NCBI GenBank assembly: GCA_903907935.1
Contig: CAIVQA010000105.1
Span: forward strand, 1 to 64,000
Source of the DNA: an uncultured Francisellaceae bacterium
GTDB lineage: Bacteria > Pseudomonadota > Gammaproteobacteria > UBA6186 > Azoamicaceae
DNA length: 64,000 nucleotides
Reading direction: 5' to 3'
A program made the translations under genes and the position numbers. The number at the start of each line of letters is the position of its first letter. Positions within the stretch are counted from its first letter, which is position 1. A model generated the notes under the pieces. That model ran no database searches, had not been told where the DNA came from, and was given only the letters and a program-made list of their open reading frames with translations. Shown one piece after another: positions 17,441 to 26,777 of the stretch.

Positions 17441-18817
17441 TTATTTACCTATACAAAACTCAGAAAAAATTTGATCTAACAAATCTTCCGAAGTAAAAGT
17501 TCCTGTTATCTTTGATAAAAACTCTTGAGCCATCTTCAATTCCTCTGCCAACAATTCCACCGATCCTGTTTTTTGTTTTTCCCAAAGACTAACGCAAATT
17601 TTTATATGCTTAAGAGCTTGCTGCAAGGCATCTACATGCCTAGTTCTTGCTGTAAATAAATTAGTTCCTCCAGAAAAACCAATTTGGGTTTTTATTTCTT
17701 GTTTTAATAGATCTATTCCATCTTGTTTTTTTACAGAAACCAAAACAAAAGTAATATTGTTTTCAACGTAAACTTTTGAAGCAAGATTATACAAATCTAT
17801 TTTATTAATTAACACTACTATTTTTTTGTTAACTAAAAAATCTTTTTCTGCATATTTTTTCGACCAAAAAACCTTTTGATCAGACACAAAGTCTTTGGCA
17901 CTAATCATAAACAAAATTAAATCTGCAGTTTCAGCTTCTTTAATAGCTTTTTGTATACCAATTGATTCTACCACATCTTTTGTTTCTCTAATGCCAGCGG
18001 TATCTGAAAAATCTAACAATAATCCATCTATGTTGATTTTGTTGGTTAAAACATCCCTAGTAGTGCCTGGTAGTTCGGTTACAATTGCCTTATCGTCTTC
18101 GGATAACAAATTTAACAAACTAGATTTACCAACATTTGGATCTCCCAAGATAACCACCTTAAGCGCATAGCTTAATAAACTCCCTTGCTCTGCTCTATGT
18201 AAAATATTACAAATTTGTTTTTTTAATTTTATAACTTGAGTTGTTATGGTGTTCTGTTCTAGAAAATCTATTTCGTCTTCTGGAAAATCAATAGCTGCCT
18301 CTAAATACATTCTAATTCTTATTAAATCTTCTAATAATATTTTGATTTGTTTAGAAAACTCTCCTTGTAAACTTTTAACGGCAGCTCTAGCTGCCTCTTC
18401 AGTTTGAGCATTAATTAAAGAAACAACGCTCTCTGCTTGCACTAAATCCATTTTACCATGCAAAAAAGCTCGCCTAGAAAATTCTCCAGGCTCAGCAATC
18501 CTAGCTCCCAAAGCTAAAACTCTACGTAATAATAACCCTAAAATTATTGGCCCGCCATGCCCATGTAATTCTAAAACATCTTCACCAGTAAAAGAATTTG
18601 GAGCCACAAAATATATTGCTATTCCGCTATCTATTACTTCCCCTTGTTCAGATAAAAAATCGGTATAAATAGCCCTTTGTGGAATTAAGCAAAAGTTTTT
18701 TAAAATGGAGCCAGCAATATTTTTAGTCTGTCCACCAGAAATTCTGATTATTCCTACACCTCCAACACCTGCAGGTGTAGCAATAGCCGCAATAGTATCA
18801 TCTTCTATTTGCCACAT
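17441..18817 (-). CDS. mnmE: tRNA modification GTPase MnmE (TrmE)
   Basis: 458 residues. Partner of MnmG; a GTPase that dimerises in the presence of K+. The N-terminal folate-binding domain starts DTIAAIATPAGVGGVGIIRI; the inserted G domain has GDPNVGKSSLLN (P-loop), TELPGTTRD (switch) and NKID. The invariant C-terminal CIGK with the catalytic-site cysteine is present. The gene overlaps the 3' end of yidC by 13 bases and directly precedes mnmG. Confidence 0.97.
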   Translation of the reverse strand: MWQIEDDTIAAIATPAGVGGVGIIRISGGQTKNIAGSILKNFCLIPQRAIYTDFLSEQGEVIDSGIAIYFVAPNSFTGEDVLELHGHGGPIILGLLLRRVLALGARIAEPGEFSRRAFLHGKMDLVQAESVVSLINAQTEEAARAAVKSLQGEFSKQIKILLEDLIRIRMYLEAAIDFPEDEIDFLEQNTITTQVIKLKKQICNILHRAEQGSLLSYALKVVILGDPNVGKSSLLNLLSEDDKAIVTELPGTTRDVLTNKINIDGLLLDFSDTAGIRETKDVVESIGIQKAIKEAETADLILFMISAKDFVSDQKVFWSKKYAEKDFLVNKKIVVLINKIDLYNLASKVYVENNITFVLVSVKKQDGIDLLKQEIKTQIGFSGGTNLFTARTRHVDALQQALKHIKICVSLWEKQKTGSVELLAEELKMAQEFLSKITGTFTSEDLLDQIFSEFCIGK

Positions 18818-20493
18818 ACCTTTCTGGTAATATACATCTGCTGTAATATAGACAAAGTATTATTTACCACCCAATACACCATAAGCCCTGATGGAAACTG
18901 CAAAAACAACGCAGTAAAAAATATTGGCATAAACATTAAAACCTTAGCTTGAATAGGATCTGGAGGAGGAGGATTCATTTTTTGTTGAAAAAACATACTA
19001 ATTCCCATAACCACAGGCAATACATAAAAAGGGTCTTTAGCAGACAAATCCATAATCCACAAACACCAAGGAGCTTGTCTCAACTCTACGCTTTCTAACA
19101 ACACGTAATATAAAGAAATAAACACAGGGATTTGCACCAAGATAGGCAAACATCCACCTAATGGATTTACTTTTTCTTTGCGGTATAGTTCCATTACTGA
19201 TTGACTAAACCTTTGACGATCTTCTCCGCACCTAGCTTTTAGTTCCTCTATCTTAGGTTGAAGCTTCCTTAGGTTTCCCATAGATCGATAGCTAGCCGCA
19301 GATAATCTATAAAACAATATTTTAATTAATAATGTAGTAAAAATTATTGCCCATCCCCAGTTACCAATAATATTAAAAATTGCCCGTAACAACCAAAACA
19401 ACGGCACACATACCCACCACAACACCCCATAATCAACCGTTAACTCTAAAGATGGGGAGATCTTTTTTAAAACATCAGCAACCTTCGGCCCAATAAATAA
19501 TTGTGCAGAAACTTTTTCTGTTGCGCCTGGCTGCACGCTAACCGCAGCATTTACAAACCTCATCCCTAAGGAACCATCTCGAAAATCTTCAGTTTGATAT
19601 TCGCTAAAAGAATTAGCTTTGGGGATCCAGGCGCTTACAAAATAATGTTCTAGCATTGCAATCCAGCCGCCGGTAAAAGCTATTTTATATGGATCCTTCA
19701 TGTTGGAAAATGAAATTTTCTTATACTTTTCGTTGGGAGTACTAATAGCCGCTCCATTATAGGTTCTTAATCCTCCAGAAAAAAACCCGCTAGAAACCTT
19801 TTCTGGTAAACGTCTTAATCTGCCATATAAACTAGCTTTGTATTCTTCTTTGCTGTTGTTTTGAATGATATATTCTACTTCTACCAAGTAACTGTTTTTG
19901 TTAAATTTAAAGCGTTTAATAAAATTAACGTTCTTATCAAAACCGCGACCGCTAGAATCATAATCATAAAACAAGTCCACAACTAATTCTTGTTTTTGGC
20001 TATCTAATTCATAAAGATGTTGTTTTGCTGCAAACTTAGCTCTTCCATGCGTTTTGGAATCTGGACCGCTCTCTGATAACAACCCCGTCTGAGCTATATA
20101 AAATTTATTATCATCATCCTCTAATAAAACAACTCCTTTAGTATGATCTTTGGTGCTTTGGGGATATTTTTTTAATTCAGCAAAAACTAAATCACCATGA
20201 GAATTAATTTTTACTTTCAACACATCAGTCTCTACTATAACAAGCTCGCGCCCCGGCACACTTGGAGAATGTTTTTTTATAACTTCAGGGACAACCATCC
20301 CGGGAATATCTTTTTGATCTCTGCCTCTTTTTTCTTTTCCAGCTCCATCAATAATGGTTTCATGTTTACTATAATCATCCGTTATTTTAGAGTTGGTTTT
20401 ATCTTGCTGCAATTCTTGAAATTTAGAAAATAAAGAAAACCCTGTAAACAATACAATAGCTATTAAGATATACCTTACCGTTTGTTTGTCCAT
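18805..20493 (-). CDS. yidC: Membrane protein insertase YidC
   Basis: 562 residues. Inserts and folds inner-membrane proteins with or without SecYEG. The N-terminal TM anchor (DKQTVRYILIAIVLFTG) is followed by a large periplasmic domain (about 60-345) and the conserved five-helix core with WGWAIIFTTLLIK and NPLGGCLPILVQIPVFISLYYVL. This length and domain plan are those of Gram-negative YidC. It is preceded by yidD-rnpA-rpmH and overlaps mnmE by 13 bases. Confidence 0.97.
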   Translation of the reverse strand: MDKQTVRYILIAIVLFTGFSLFSKFQELQQDKTNSKITDDYSKHETIIDGAGKEKRGRDQKDIPGMVVPEVIKKHSPSVPGRELVIVETDVLKVKINSHGDLVFAELKKYPQSTKDHTKGVVLLEDDDNKFYIAQTGLLSESGPDSKTHGRAKFAAKQHLYELDSQKQELVVDLFYDYDSSGRGFDKNVNFIKRFKFNKNSYLVEVEYIIQNNSKEEYKASLYGRLRRLPEKVSSGFFSGGLRTYNGAAISTPNEKYKKISFSNMKDPYKIAFTGGWIAMLEHYFVSAWIPKANSFSEYQTEDFRDGSLGMRFVNAAVSVQPGATEKVSAQLFIGPKVADVLKKISPSLELTVDYGVLWWVCVPLFWLLRAIFNIIGNWGWAIIFTTLLIKILFYRLSAASYRSMGNLRKLQPKIEELKARCGEDRQRFSQSVMELYRKEKVNPLGGCLPILVQIPVFISLYYVLLESVELRQAPWCLWIMDLSAKDPFYVLPVVMGISMFFQQKMNPPPPDPIQAKVLMFMPIFFTALFLQFPSGLMVYWVVNNTLSILQQMYITRKVCGK

Positions 20494-20515
20494 ATAAATA
20501 TTACCTATATAATTT

Positions 20516-20734
20516 CTATAAATTTTTAGAAAATGCGTGGCATTTTAGTAGTCTAACCGCCCCCAAAAAAGAACCTCGAACCAACCCATGCTGGACAATC
20601 GCCAGCTTGGCATATTCGGAACAACTAATCGGAAATCTACAGCTAGGGGGCAAAAAAGGACTAATAAAATATTGATATCCGGAAATAATATTAATTAATA
20701 TCCTAGTAATTAAAGAATAAAATGTTCTAACCAC
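20516..20734 (-). CDS. yidD: Membrane protein insertion efficiency factor YidD
   Basis: A small membrane-associated protein of the YidD/DUF37 family. Conserved core GYQYFISPFLPPSCRFPISCSEYA-like segment (about residues 18-41) with Cys residues, then the HG-RG-LGA-R-L-CH pattern near the end. I choose a GTG start at 20734, preceded by GAGGAG nine bases upstream; an in-frame ATG at 20764 would add ten residues. It overlaps the rnpA 3' end, as is usual. Confidence 0.9.
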   Translation of the reverse strand: MVRTFYSLITRILINIISGYQYFISPFLPPSCRFPISCSEYAKLAIVQHGLVRGSFLGAVRLLKCHAFSKNL

Positions 20735-21039
20735 CCAAAAACTCTCCTCATCTTTTCTTTCCAAACCGATAAATTAGAGGCTGTTTCAATTTTTTTGATC
20801 ATTAAAACCACATCCTTATTAATAAAACTGTCTTGGTTTTCTTTAAAAATTCCTCTCGCCAAGCGTTTGGCCTTATTTCTCTCAACGGCTTTTTTTATGT
20901 GTTTTTTAGCTACAACAACCCCAAATCTCGCAACACCAACATTGTTATTACAAACTTTTAAAGAAAAATCTCTACTAACAAGCATTGACGGGGTTTTAAA
21001 CAGTTTTTTAAAATTTGGATCCATTGAGGATTTTTTCAT
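20710..21039 (-). CDS. rnpA: Ribonuclease P protein component
   Basis: About 109 residues. Protein subunit of RNase P, which trims tRNA 5' ends together with the RNA subunit (not in this window). The diagnostic basic motif is AVERNKAKRLARGIF; FGVVVAKKHIKKA precedes it. The start is taken at ATG 21039; an in-frame TTG at 21057 would add six residues. It lies immediately downstream of rpmH and overlaps yidD. Confidence 0.92.
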   Translation of the reverse strand: MKKSSMDPNFKKLFKTPSMLVSRDFSLKVCNNNVGVARFGVVVAKKHIKKAVERNKAKRLARGIFKENQDSFINKDVVLMIKKIETASNLSVWKEKMRRVFGWLEHFIL

Positions 21040-21059
21040 TATTTCAGCAAACAACAAAT

Positions 21060-21194
21060 TTATTTTGTAAGCGTGTAACGCCCCTTTCTTCTGCGTCTAC
21101 TTAATACCGCCCTACCTTCTTTGGTTCTCATTCTAGCCCTAAAACCATGGGTTTTTTTCATTCTTCTATTACAGGGTTGAAAAGTACGCTTCAT
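21060..21194 (-). CDS. rpmH: Large ribosomal subunit protein bL34
   Basis: A 44-residue, very basic protein starting [18 protein letters not shown] and containing [20 protein letters not shown], the standard L34 sequence. It was translated by hand from the minus strand. It heads the rpmH-rnpA-yidD-yidC-mnmE-mnmG-rsmG cluster and faces the probable origin. Confidence 0.97.
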   Translation of the reverse strand: MKRTFQPCNRRMKKTHGFRARMRTKEGRAVLSRRRRKGRYTLTK

Positions 21195-21811
21195 AACACA
21201 CCTAAACTTTTTACATTTTCTAATTTGCTGGGGAATTATCCACTAATAACCTAATAAAAGTCAATCTTTAATCGAAAGTTATATAGTTAAAAAAAATAAG
21301 AATTAAATATTTATTTTAAGTTATTATATTTATAAACGAACAGAGGAGTTGTTGGTAACTTTAAAAAGTCTTTATAAAATAAAAACTTACTTACAGGCTA
21401 AACCAGTGGGTTGGTTATTATTTTGTTCTGTAATTCCTGTGTTTAAAACAGAAGTTTACAGAAAACATAAGACCAAGGTATTTTTTTTAACAGCCTAACA
21501 ACAGAAACTCCCTGGAAATTATTACCAAAAATAAAGCAAGCCAACCAAAACACACATGATCGTTAAATTATAGCAATAAAAATAATTGTTACTCTAAGAT
21601 CTTTTTTATTTAAAGTAATAATTAAACAGCATGATTTTTGTTAATAACTTAAAAAAACACTTAATAATCAATTGCTTAACCTTTAATTTATAGCTGTGTG
21701 TTGATTACTTTTCCCCTTGTATAACTTGTTGATAAAAAACCATAAACTGGTGTTGTTGATAAAATAATTGGTTATGCACAATATAATCATGCTTTTTACA
21801 GGATTATAAAT
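21195..21811. other. oriC: Probable chromosomal replication origin (oriC)
   Basis: This 617-base gap beside rpmH has no convincing gene. It contains a perfect DnaA box TTATGCACA at 21772-21780, TTATCCACT (one mismatch) at 21236-21244, two TGTTGATAA at 21727-21735 and 21754-21762 (complement TTATCAACA, one mismatch) and TGTTGATTA at 21699-21707. Four of these sites lie within 82 bases. An extremely AT-rich stretch at about 21241-21340 could be the unwinding element. Genes point away from the region on both sides (rpmH side leftward, dnaA side rightward). In many gammaproteobacteria the origin lies next to rpmH or dnaA. GC skew would confirm it. Confidence 0.7.
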
Positions 21812-22168
21812 TTAAGATATTATGCATCTCTTTCTAGATGTTGAGTTGTTTTTATGGCTGATTGATGTTTGGGTTTCTGTTTCTTTATTTTTTGGATGGC
21901 GTTCCGGTTGAAATGTTAAACTAGAAGAAGCGGTACAAGGAAAAGTAAAGGCAACCTGTTTTTTGGGAGGTTCTTTGGTGGAGGAGTGGCTAGAAAGACT
22001 TGAGCGTCGACATGATGGCATAATATCGCAGCTTGAAGAGGGGGTTATAGTGTTTTTGGAACAGGAAGTAGCGATGGATGCGGTTCCTGGAGTGTATGAA
22101 CTTGGATCGGTTTGATCTTGATCAGGCAAGTGGAGACAACTATGTATTGGTAAAATGTTTTGATCCAT
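21812..22168 (-). CDS. Ser/Thr-rich small protein coupled to kinase-like gene
   Basis: 118 residues with very high Ser, Thr, Pro and Cys content and no fold I can recognise; probably disordered. The ATG overlaps the upstream stop codon by one base (TAATG), so it is translationally coupled to the kinase-like gene. The pair lies between the probable origin and dnaA. It could be a decayed extension of the upstream protein, but there is no obvious frameshift signature. Confidence 0.45.
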   Translation of the reverse strand: MDQNILPIHSCLHLPDQDQTDPSSYTPGTASIATSCSKNTITPSSSCDIMPSCRRSSLSSHSSTKEPPKKQVAFTFPCTASSSLTFQPERHPKNKETETQTSISHKNNSTSRKRCIIS

Positions 22169-23148
22169 TACTTCAAGTAATTTTTTTGGGTGTAAGGGGT
22201 TGTTAGAAAATCGTTCATACCGCCCTGTATAGCGTGCATTTTGGTTGTTTGAGAAGAGTATTCAGACAAAGAAAACCCAATAATAGGGGTACTGTATTCT
22301 TGTTGAGCTTCTTTTTGGCGAATTTGCCTGGTTATATGTAAACTATCGTCTCCTCGTAATTTTGAACCAATCAAAATTAAATCAAAACGATTTTGAGCTA
22401 ACTGTTCCAAGGTTTGTTGACTATCAGAAGATGTATGACACAAGCAACCAGCTAAGGTTAATTGGTTAACTAATATGGAGCTGTTTACTTGATTACTATC
22501 TATTATCAAGATGTTTTTCCCATGTAGTTTGGAGGGGATAAGAGAAGGCCTTTTTTTGAAGTGTAATCTTTTAGTTTGCAGAGCGTCTAATAGTTCTTGT
22601 TCTTTTAAATGGCTACATTTTATAGAGAAAGACACTTGAGTACCTTCTCCTAAGGTGCTTTCTATTTGAATGATTCCACCAAGCAATTCCACAATTTTTT
22701 TGCAGCTTGAAAAACCACCAGCTGAACCGTCTTCGGTAGAGCTTCTGTTTTCGTTTGGTAGACTAAAACGCAGAAATAAATGGTTTATTTCTGGTAGAGA
22801 CATGCCTATACCTGTATCTTTAATAACAAAATGAATAGTAATTTTTTCTTTAAGCGGATCAAAATCTGGTTCTACTGCGGTAGCTAGAGTAATAGAGCCA
22901 TATTCAGTAAATTTAATTGCATTAGACATCAATTTAACAATAACTTGGGAGATCAAGCGCGGATCCGTTTTGACCAACACTAAATTTTTAGGTAGTTCTA
23001 AAATTAAATGCAAGTGTTTTTGTTTAAGAGGTAAATCAAAATCTTGAAGAATATGAATTATTGTTTCTGATAACTCAACAGGGACAAGATTTATTTGACT
23101 AAAATCAAGGCGAGGTTCTTCTTGGTCGTCATTTTTGGAATGAAACAT
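22168..23148 (-). CDS. Degenerate hybrid histidine-kinase fragment (HATPase + pseudo-receiver)
   Basis: 326 residues. About 25-178 form a HATPase_c domain with a good N box (NAIKFT, N76) and G1 box (DTGIGM, 111-116), but the G2 box is GSAGGFSSCK (141-150) instead of a normal GxGLGLA. No DHp domain or phospho-histidine and no sensor or membrane segment is present. About 210-326 resemble a receiver domain in which key residues are changed: the second acidic-pocket residue is Ser218, the phospho-acceptor position is Gly261 and the conserved Lys position is Thr317. So classical phosphotransfer is unlikely; it may be a regulator by binding, an effector, or a pseudogene remnant. Confidence 0.75.
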   Translation of the reverse strand: MFHSKNDDQEEPRLDFSQINLVPVELSETIIHILQDFDLPLKQKHLHLILELPKNLVLVKTDPRLISQVIVKLMSNAIKFTEYGSITLATAVEPDFDPLKEKITIHFVIKDTGIGMSLPEINHLFLRFSLPNENRSSTEDGSAGGFSSCKKIVELLGGIIQIESTLGEGTQVSFSIKCSHLKEQELLDALQTKRLHFKKRPSLIPSKLHGKNILIIDSNQVNSSILVNQLTLAGCLCHTSSDSQQTLEQLAQNRFDLILIGSKLRGDDSLHITRQIRQKEAQQEYSTPIIGFSLSEYSSQTTKMHAIQGGMNDFLTTPYTQKNYLK

Positions 23149-23310
23149 AAATCTACATATCTCTAACCATATAATGTCGAATAGTATTATATAATCTTTA
23201 ATTTTAAGAAAATAAAGAGAAAGTTATTGTCGTTGATAGATTTTTGTTATGGACTTTTTATCCAGTATATGTAGAGTACTATTTGCAATATTTATACAAG
23301 GAAAACACCA

Positions 23311-25314
23311 ATGTTTAACCAAATCATTCGTGCTATTACGGTTTTTTTCTTTTTTACCATGGGGGTTTATGCCTCATCGGTTAACCAAGATAAAATAATT
23401 CCGAGGGAATTATTTTTTAGTGATCCCCAATACTCTCAAGTACAAATTAGCCATGATGGTAAACATTTAGCGTATCTTGCGCCAAGCCAAGGAGTTTTAA
23501 ATGTTTGGGTTGGTAAGCTAGGGCAACGTAAAAGTATGCATTCTGTAACTCACAAAAAAAGCCGAGGGATTTCTACGTATTTTTGGGCCCATGATAATGA
23601 ACATATTTTATATGTAGATGATTATAAAGGTAATGAAAATTGGCGACTTTATCAGGTTAATATAAAAACAGGGCAACACAAAGAATTGTTTTCTTCTAAA
23701 AAAGTACAAGGAAGAATTATTGCAGATAGCCAATATTTTCCAGAGGAAATTTTAATTGGAATTAATCGTCGGCGGGCGGATTTTCATGATGTATACCAGT
23801 TAAACATAAGAACAGGAAAATTAACGCTAGTTTATGAGAACAATTTGTTTTCTAGTTTTATTTGTAATGAAAAATTAAAAATAAAACTAGCTATAGAGAC
23901 CACTCCAGATGGTGGGGCTGTTGTATATTCTTTAGAAAAAAATTTCTCTAAGACAAAACTTTTTACCATTGGAGCAGAAGATATTTTAACTACTAGCCCT
24001 TTATCTTTAAATAAAAAAGAAGACGTATTGTACTTGTTAGATAGTAGGGATAGAAATACAGCTGCATTAGCCAGCATAAATTTAAAAACCAAAGAAACAA
24101 ACATAATAGCCTCAGATCAAAAAGCTGACATTGATGAAGTATTATTTCATCCAAAAGAATTAATACCTTTAGGGTATAGGGTTACCTATGAAAAACAGAA
24201 ATGGTTTACCATAGATCCTTCTTTTCAAGAAGATTTAATTTATCTTAAAGGTATTTCTTCAGGAGCTATTAGTATTGTTAATGGTTCATTGGATAATCAA
24301 AAGTGGATTGTGGTTTACAACCGAGATGTTGGTGCTCCTAGGTATTATTTTTATGATCGTTTAGTAAAAAAAGCCTATTTTTTATTTTCTGGTAGGTCCA
24401 ACCTAGATAAGCTGCCATTAACCCCCATGAAAACCGTAATTATTAGTTCTCGCGATAATTTTCCTTTAATAAGTTATCTATCTTTGCCTCGAGGAATTAA
24501 TAAATATAAAGATTTAGATTCTAAAGTGCCATTGGTTTTGTTGGTACATGGTGGGCCAAATGCTAGGGATTATTGGGGATATAATGGTATTCATCAATGG
24601 CTGGCAAATCGTGGTTATGCAGTATTAAGCGTAAATTATAGAGGTTCTTCTGGTTTTGGTAAAACGTTTATTAATGCTGGTAATGGAGAATGGGGAGCCA
24701 AAATGCATGATGATTTAGTTGATGCAGTACAATGGGCTATAGATAAAGGCATTACTGCTCCTGGTAAAATAGCTATTATGGGAGGAAGTTATGGTGGTTA
24801 TGCTACTTTAATTGGTTTAACAAAAACACCAGATCTTTTTGCTTGTGGGATCGATATTGTTGGTCCAAGTAATTTACAGACTTTGATGAAATCTATTCCT
24901 GCTTACTGGAAACCTTATTATGCATCCTTTAAAAAGAAAATTGGTGGAGATCCTGATACTAAAGAAGGACAAGCATTTTTAAAAGAACGATCTCCAATTA
25001 CGTATGTAAATCGTATAAAAAAACCATTATTAATAGGACATGGAGCAAACGATCCCAGAGTTAAGTTGGAGGAGTCGGAGCAAATTGTACAGTTAATGAT
25101 TTCTAATAATATACCTGTAACGTATATTTTATACCCAGATGAGGGTCATGGATTTCAGCGTCCTGAAAATCGACTTTCTTTTTATGCGGTAGCGGAAAAT
25201 TTTTTAGCTAAAAATCTTAAAGGAAGAAGAGAACCAATTAAAAAAAAAGATTTTAAGAATTCTACTATCCAAATTAAAGCAGGCAAAGAATATATTTCAG
25301 CTTTAAAAGAGTAG
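23311..25314 (+). CDS. Secreted S9 family prolyl oligopeptidase-like peptidase
   Basis: 667 residues with a signal peptide (about 1-21, cleavage near VYAS), so periplasmic or secreted. An N-terminal beta-propeller-like region (about 30-380) is followed by an alpha/beta-hydrolase catalytic domain. The nucleophile is the Ser of GGSYGGY near residue 493, the Asp lies in GANDPRV near 580 and the His in DEGHGF near 612, a complete triad. S9 enzymes cleave short peptides after Pro or remove acylated residues. It is placed between the origin and dnaA, an uncommon position, with its own gap on both sides. Confidence 0.92.
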   Translation: MFNQIIRAITVFFFFTMGVYASSVNQDKIIPRELFFSDPQYSQVQISHDGKHLAYLAPSQGVLNVWVGKLGQRKSMHSVTHKKSRGISTYFWAHDNEHILYVDDYKGNENWRLYQVNIKTGQHKELFSSKKVQGRIIADSQYFPEEILIGINRRRADFHDVYQLNIRTGKLTLVYENNLFSSFICNEKLKIKLAIETTPDGGAVVYSLEKNFSKTKLFTIGAEDILTTSPLSLNKKEDVLYLLDSRDRNTAALASINLKTKETNIIASDQKADIDEVLFHPKELIPLGYRVTYEKQKWFTIDPSFQEDLIYLKGISSGAISIVNGSLDNQKWIVVYNRDVGAPRYYFYDRLVKKAYFLFSGRSNLDKLPLTPMKTVIISSRDNFPLISYLSLPRGINKYKDLDSKVPLVLLVHGGPNARDYWGYNGIHQWLANRGYAVLSVNYRGSSGFGKTFINAGNGEWGAKMHDDLVDAVQWAIDKGITAPGKIAIMGGSYGGYATLIGLTKTPDLFACGIDIVGPSNLQTLMKSIPAYWKPYYASFKKKIGGDPDTKEGQAFLKERSPITYVNRIKKPLLIGHGANDPRVKLEESEQIVQLMISNNIPVTYILYPDEGHGFQRPENRLSFYAVAENFLAKNLKGRREPIKKKDFKNSTIQIKAGKEYISALKE

Positions 25315-25444
25315 ACTTTTTCTGTAGCATAGGTAAAGTACAAGAGGTGGTTTCGTGGGTAGCAATTTTTTTTGTATGCTGCATAGCTGCGTATAGTTTA
25401 TAATTTAGTTTTATATCAAAAATAAAAAGCACTAAGGATTTTCT

Positions 25445-26770
25445 GTGTCTGTTCAATGTGATTTGTGGCAACAATGTGTACAACGGTTAAAAGATCTTAT
25501 CCCACAACAACTATTTAACCAATGTATAATGCCTTTACAGACAGAAATTTCCGGAAATAATTTAATAGTTTTTGCTCCTAATCAATATGTCTTAGATCAA
25601 GTAACTCAAAATTTTTCTCAAGTTATTGAAAGTACTATTGGGAATCTTTCTAAAGGGTTGTTAGAAAAAATATCTTTTTCAGTTGGAGGAGCTAATTTAA
25701 TCAAAAATAACGTAGATGTAGTTGTTTCAAATCCGGAAGTTAGAGAAAAATCTAATACTTTAAACGAGGCTTTTACTTTTGACAATTTTGTAGAAGGTAA
25801 GTCTAATCAATTAGCTAAAGCTGCGGCCAGACAGGTAGCAGAAAATCCAGGTGGTTCTTATAATCCATTGTTTTTATATGGAGGGGTTGGTCTCGGTAAA
25901 ACTCATCTTATGCATGCAGTTGGTAATTTAATTGTAACTAATAAGCCCAAAGCAATTGTAGTGTATTTGCATTCAGAGCGTTTTGTTGCTGATATGGTAA
26001 AAGCTTTACAAAATAATGCAATTAATGATTTTAAACGGTTTTATCGTTCTGTAGATGCATTATTAATAGATGATATTCAGTTTTTTGCAGGGAAAGAGCG
26101 CTCTCAAGAAGAGTTTTTTCATACTTTTAATGCTCTTTTAGAGGGGCAACAACAAATTATCTTAACTTCTGATCGTTATCCTAAAGAAATAAATGGTATA
26201 GAAGAAAGATTAAAATCTAGGTTTGGAGCAGGGTTAACTGTTGCAGTGCAGCCCCCAGAATTAGAAACAAGGGTGGCAATTTTAATTAATAAAGCAAAGC
26301 AGGCTGGGGTAGAATTAAAGCATGAAGAGGCTTTTTTTATTGCTAAAAGAATTCGTTCTAATGTTAGAGAATTAGAGGGAGCATTAAAAAGGGTTATTGC
26401 TAATGCTAAATTTACTGGTAGCGAAATTACTTTGCCGTTTGTGCAAGAAGCATTAAAAGATTTGTTTGCTTTGCAAGAAAAATTAATTTCTATAGATAAC
26501 ATTATGAAAACAGTTGCGGATTATTATAAAGTAAAAGTAGCTGATCTGTTATCTAAACGCCGTAGTAGATCGGTAGCTCGACCCCGACAAATGGCGATGG
26601 CTTTATGTAAAGAGTTAACCAACCATAGCCTACCAGAAATAGGCGATGCTTTTGGTGGAAGAGATCATACAACAGTATTGCATGCTTGTAGAACTATAAA
26701 AGATCTTGCAGTCGCTAGTTGTGATTTAGGAGAAGATTTTAATAATTTAATGAGAATTTTATCTACATAG
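25445..26770 (+). CDS. dnaA: Chromosomal replication initiator protein DnaA
   Basis: 441 residues. Binds DnaA boxes at oriC and opens the duplex. Domain I (about 1-85) begins [16 protein letters not shown]; the linker is short; the AAA+ domain has GGVGLGKT (146-153) and [12 protein letters not shown]; the C-terminal DNA-binding domain ends with [16 protein letters not shown], the box-recognition signature. The start is GTG at 25445 with AAGGA upstream. It heads dnaA-dnaN-recF. In relatives it is normally adjacent to rpmH; here about 4.2 kb separates them. Confidence 0.98.
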   Translation: MSVQCDLWQQCVQRLKDLIPQQLFNQCIMPLQTEISGNNLIVFAPNQYVLDQVTQNFSQVIESTIGNLSKGLLEKISFSVGGANLIKNNVDVVVSNPEVREKSNTLNEAFTFDNFVEGKSNQLAKAAARQVAENPGGSYNPLFLYGGVGLGKTHLMHAVGNLIVTNKPKAIVVYLHSERFVADMVKALQNNAINDFKRFYRSVDALLIDDIQFFAGKERSQEEFFHTFNALLEGQQQIILTSDRYPKEINGIEERLKSRFGAGLTVAVQPPELETRVAILINKAKQAGVELKHEEAFFIAKRIRSNVRELEGALKRVIANAKFTGSEITLPFVQEALKDLFALQEKLISIDNIMKTVADYYKVKVADLLSKRRSRSVARPRQMAMALCKELTNHSLPEIGDAFGGRDHTTVLHACRTIKDLAVASCDLGEDFNNLMRILST

Positions 26771-26777
26771 TATATAT

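Noticed and set aside
21301-21560. Possible small gene or RNA in the oriC gap
   Set aside because: No frame over about 30 codons with a start signal and no stable hairpin with U-run was seen; the stretch fits AT-rich origin DNA better.
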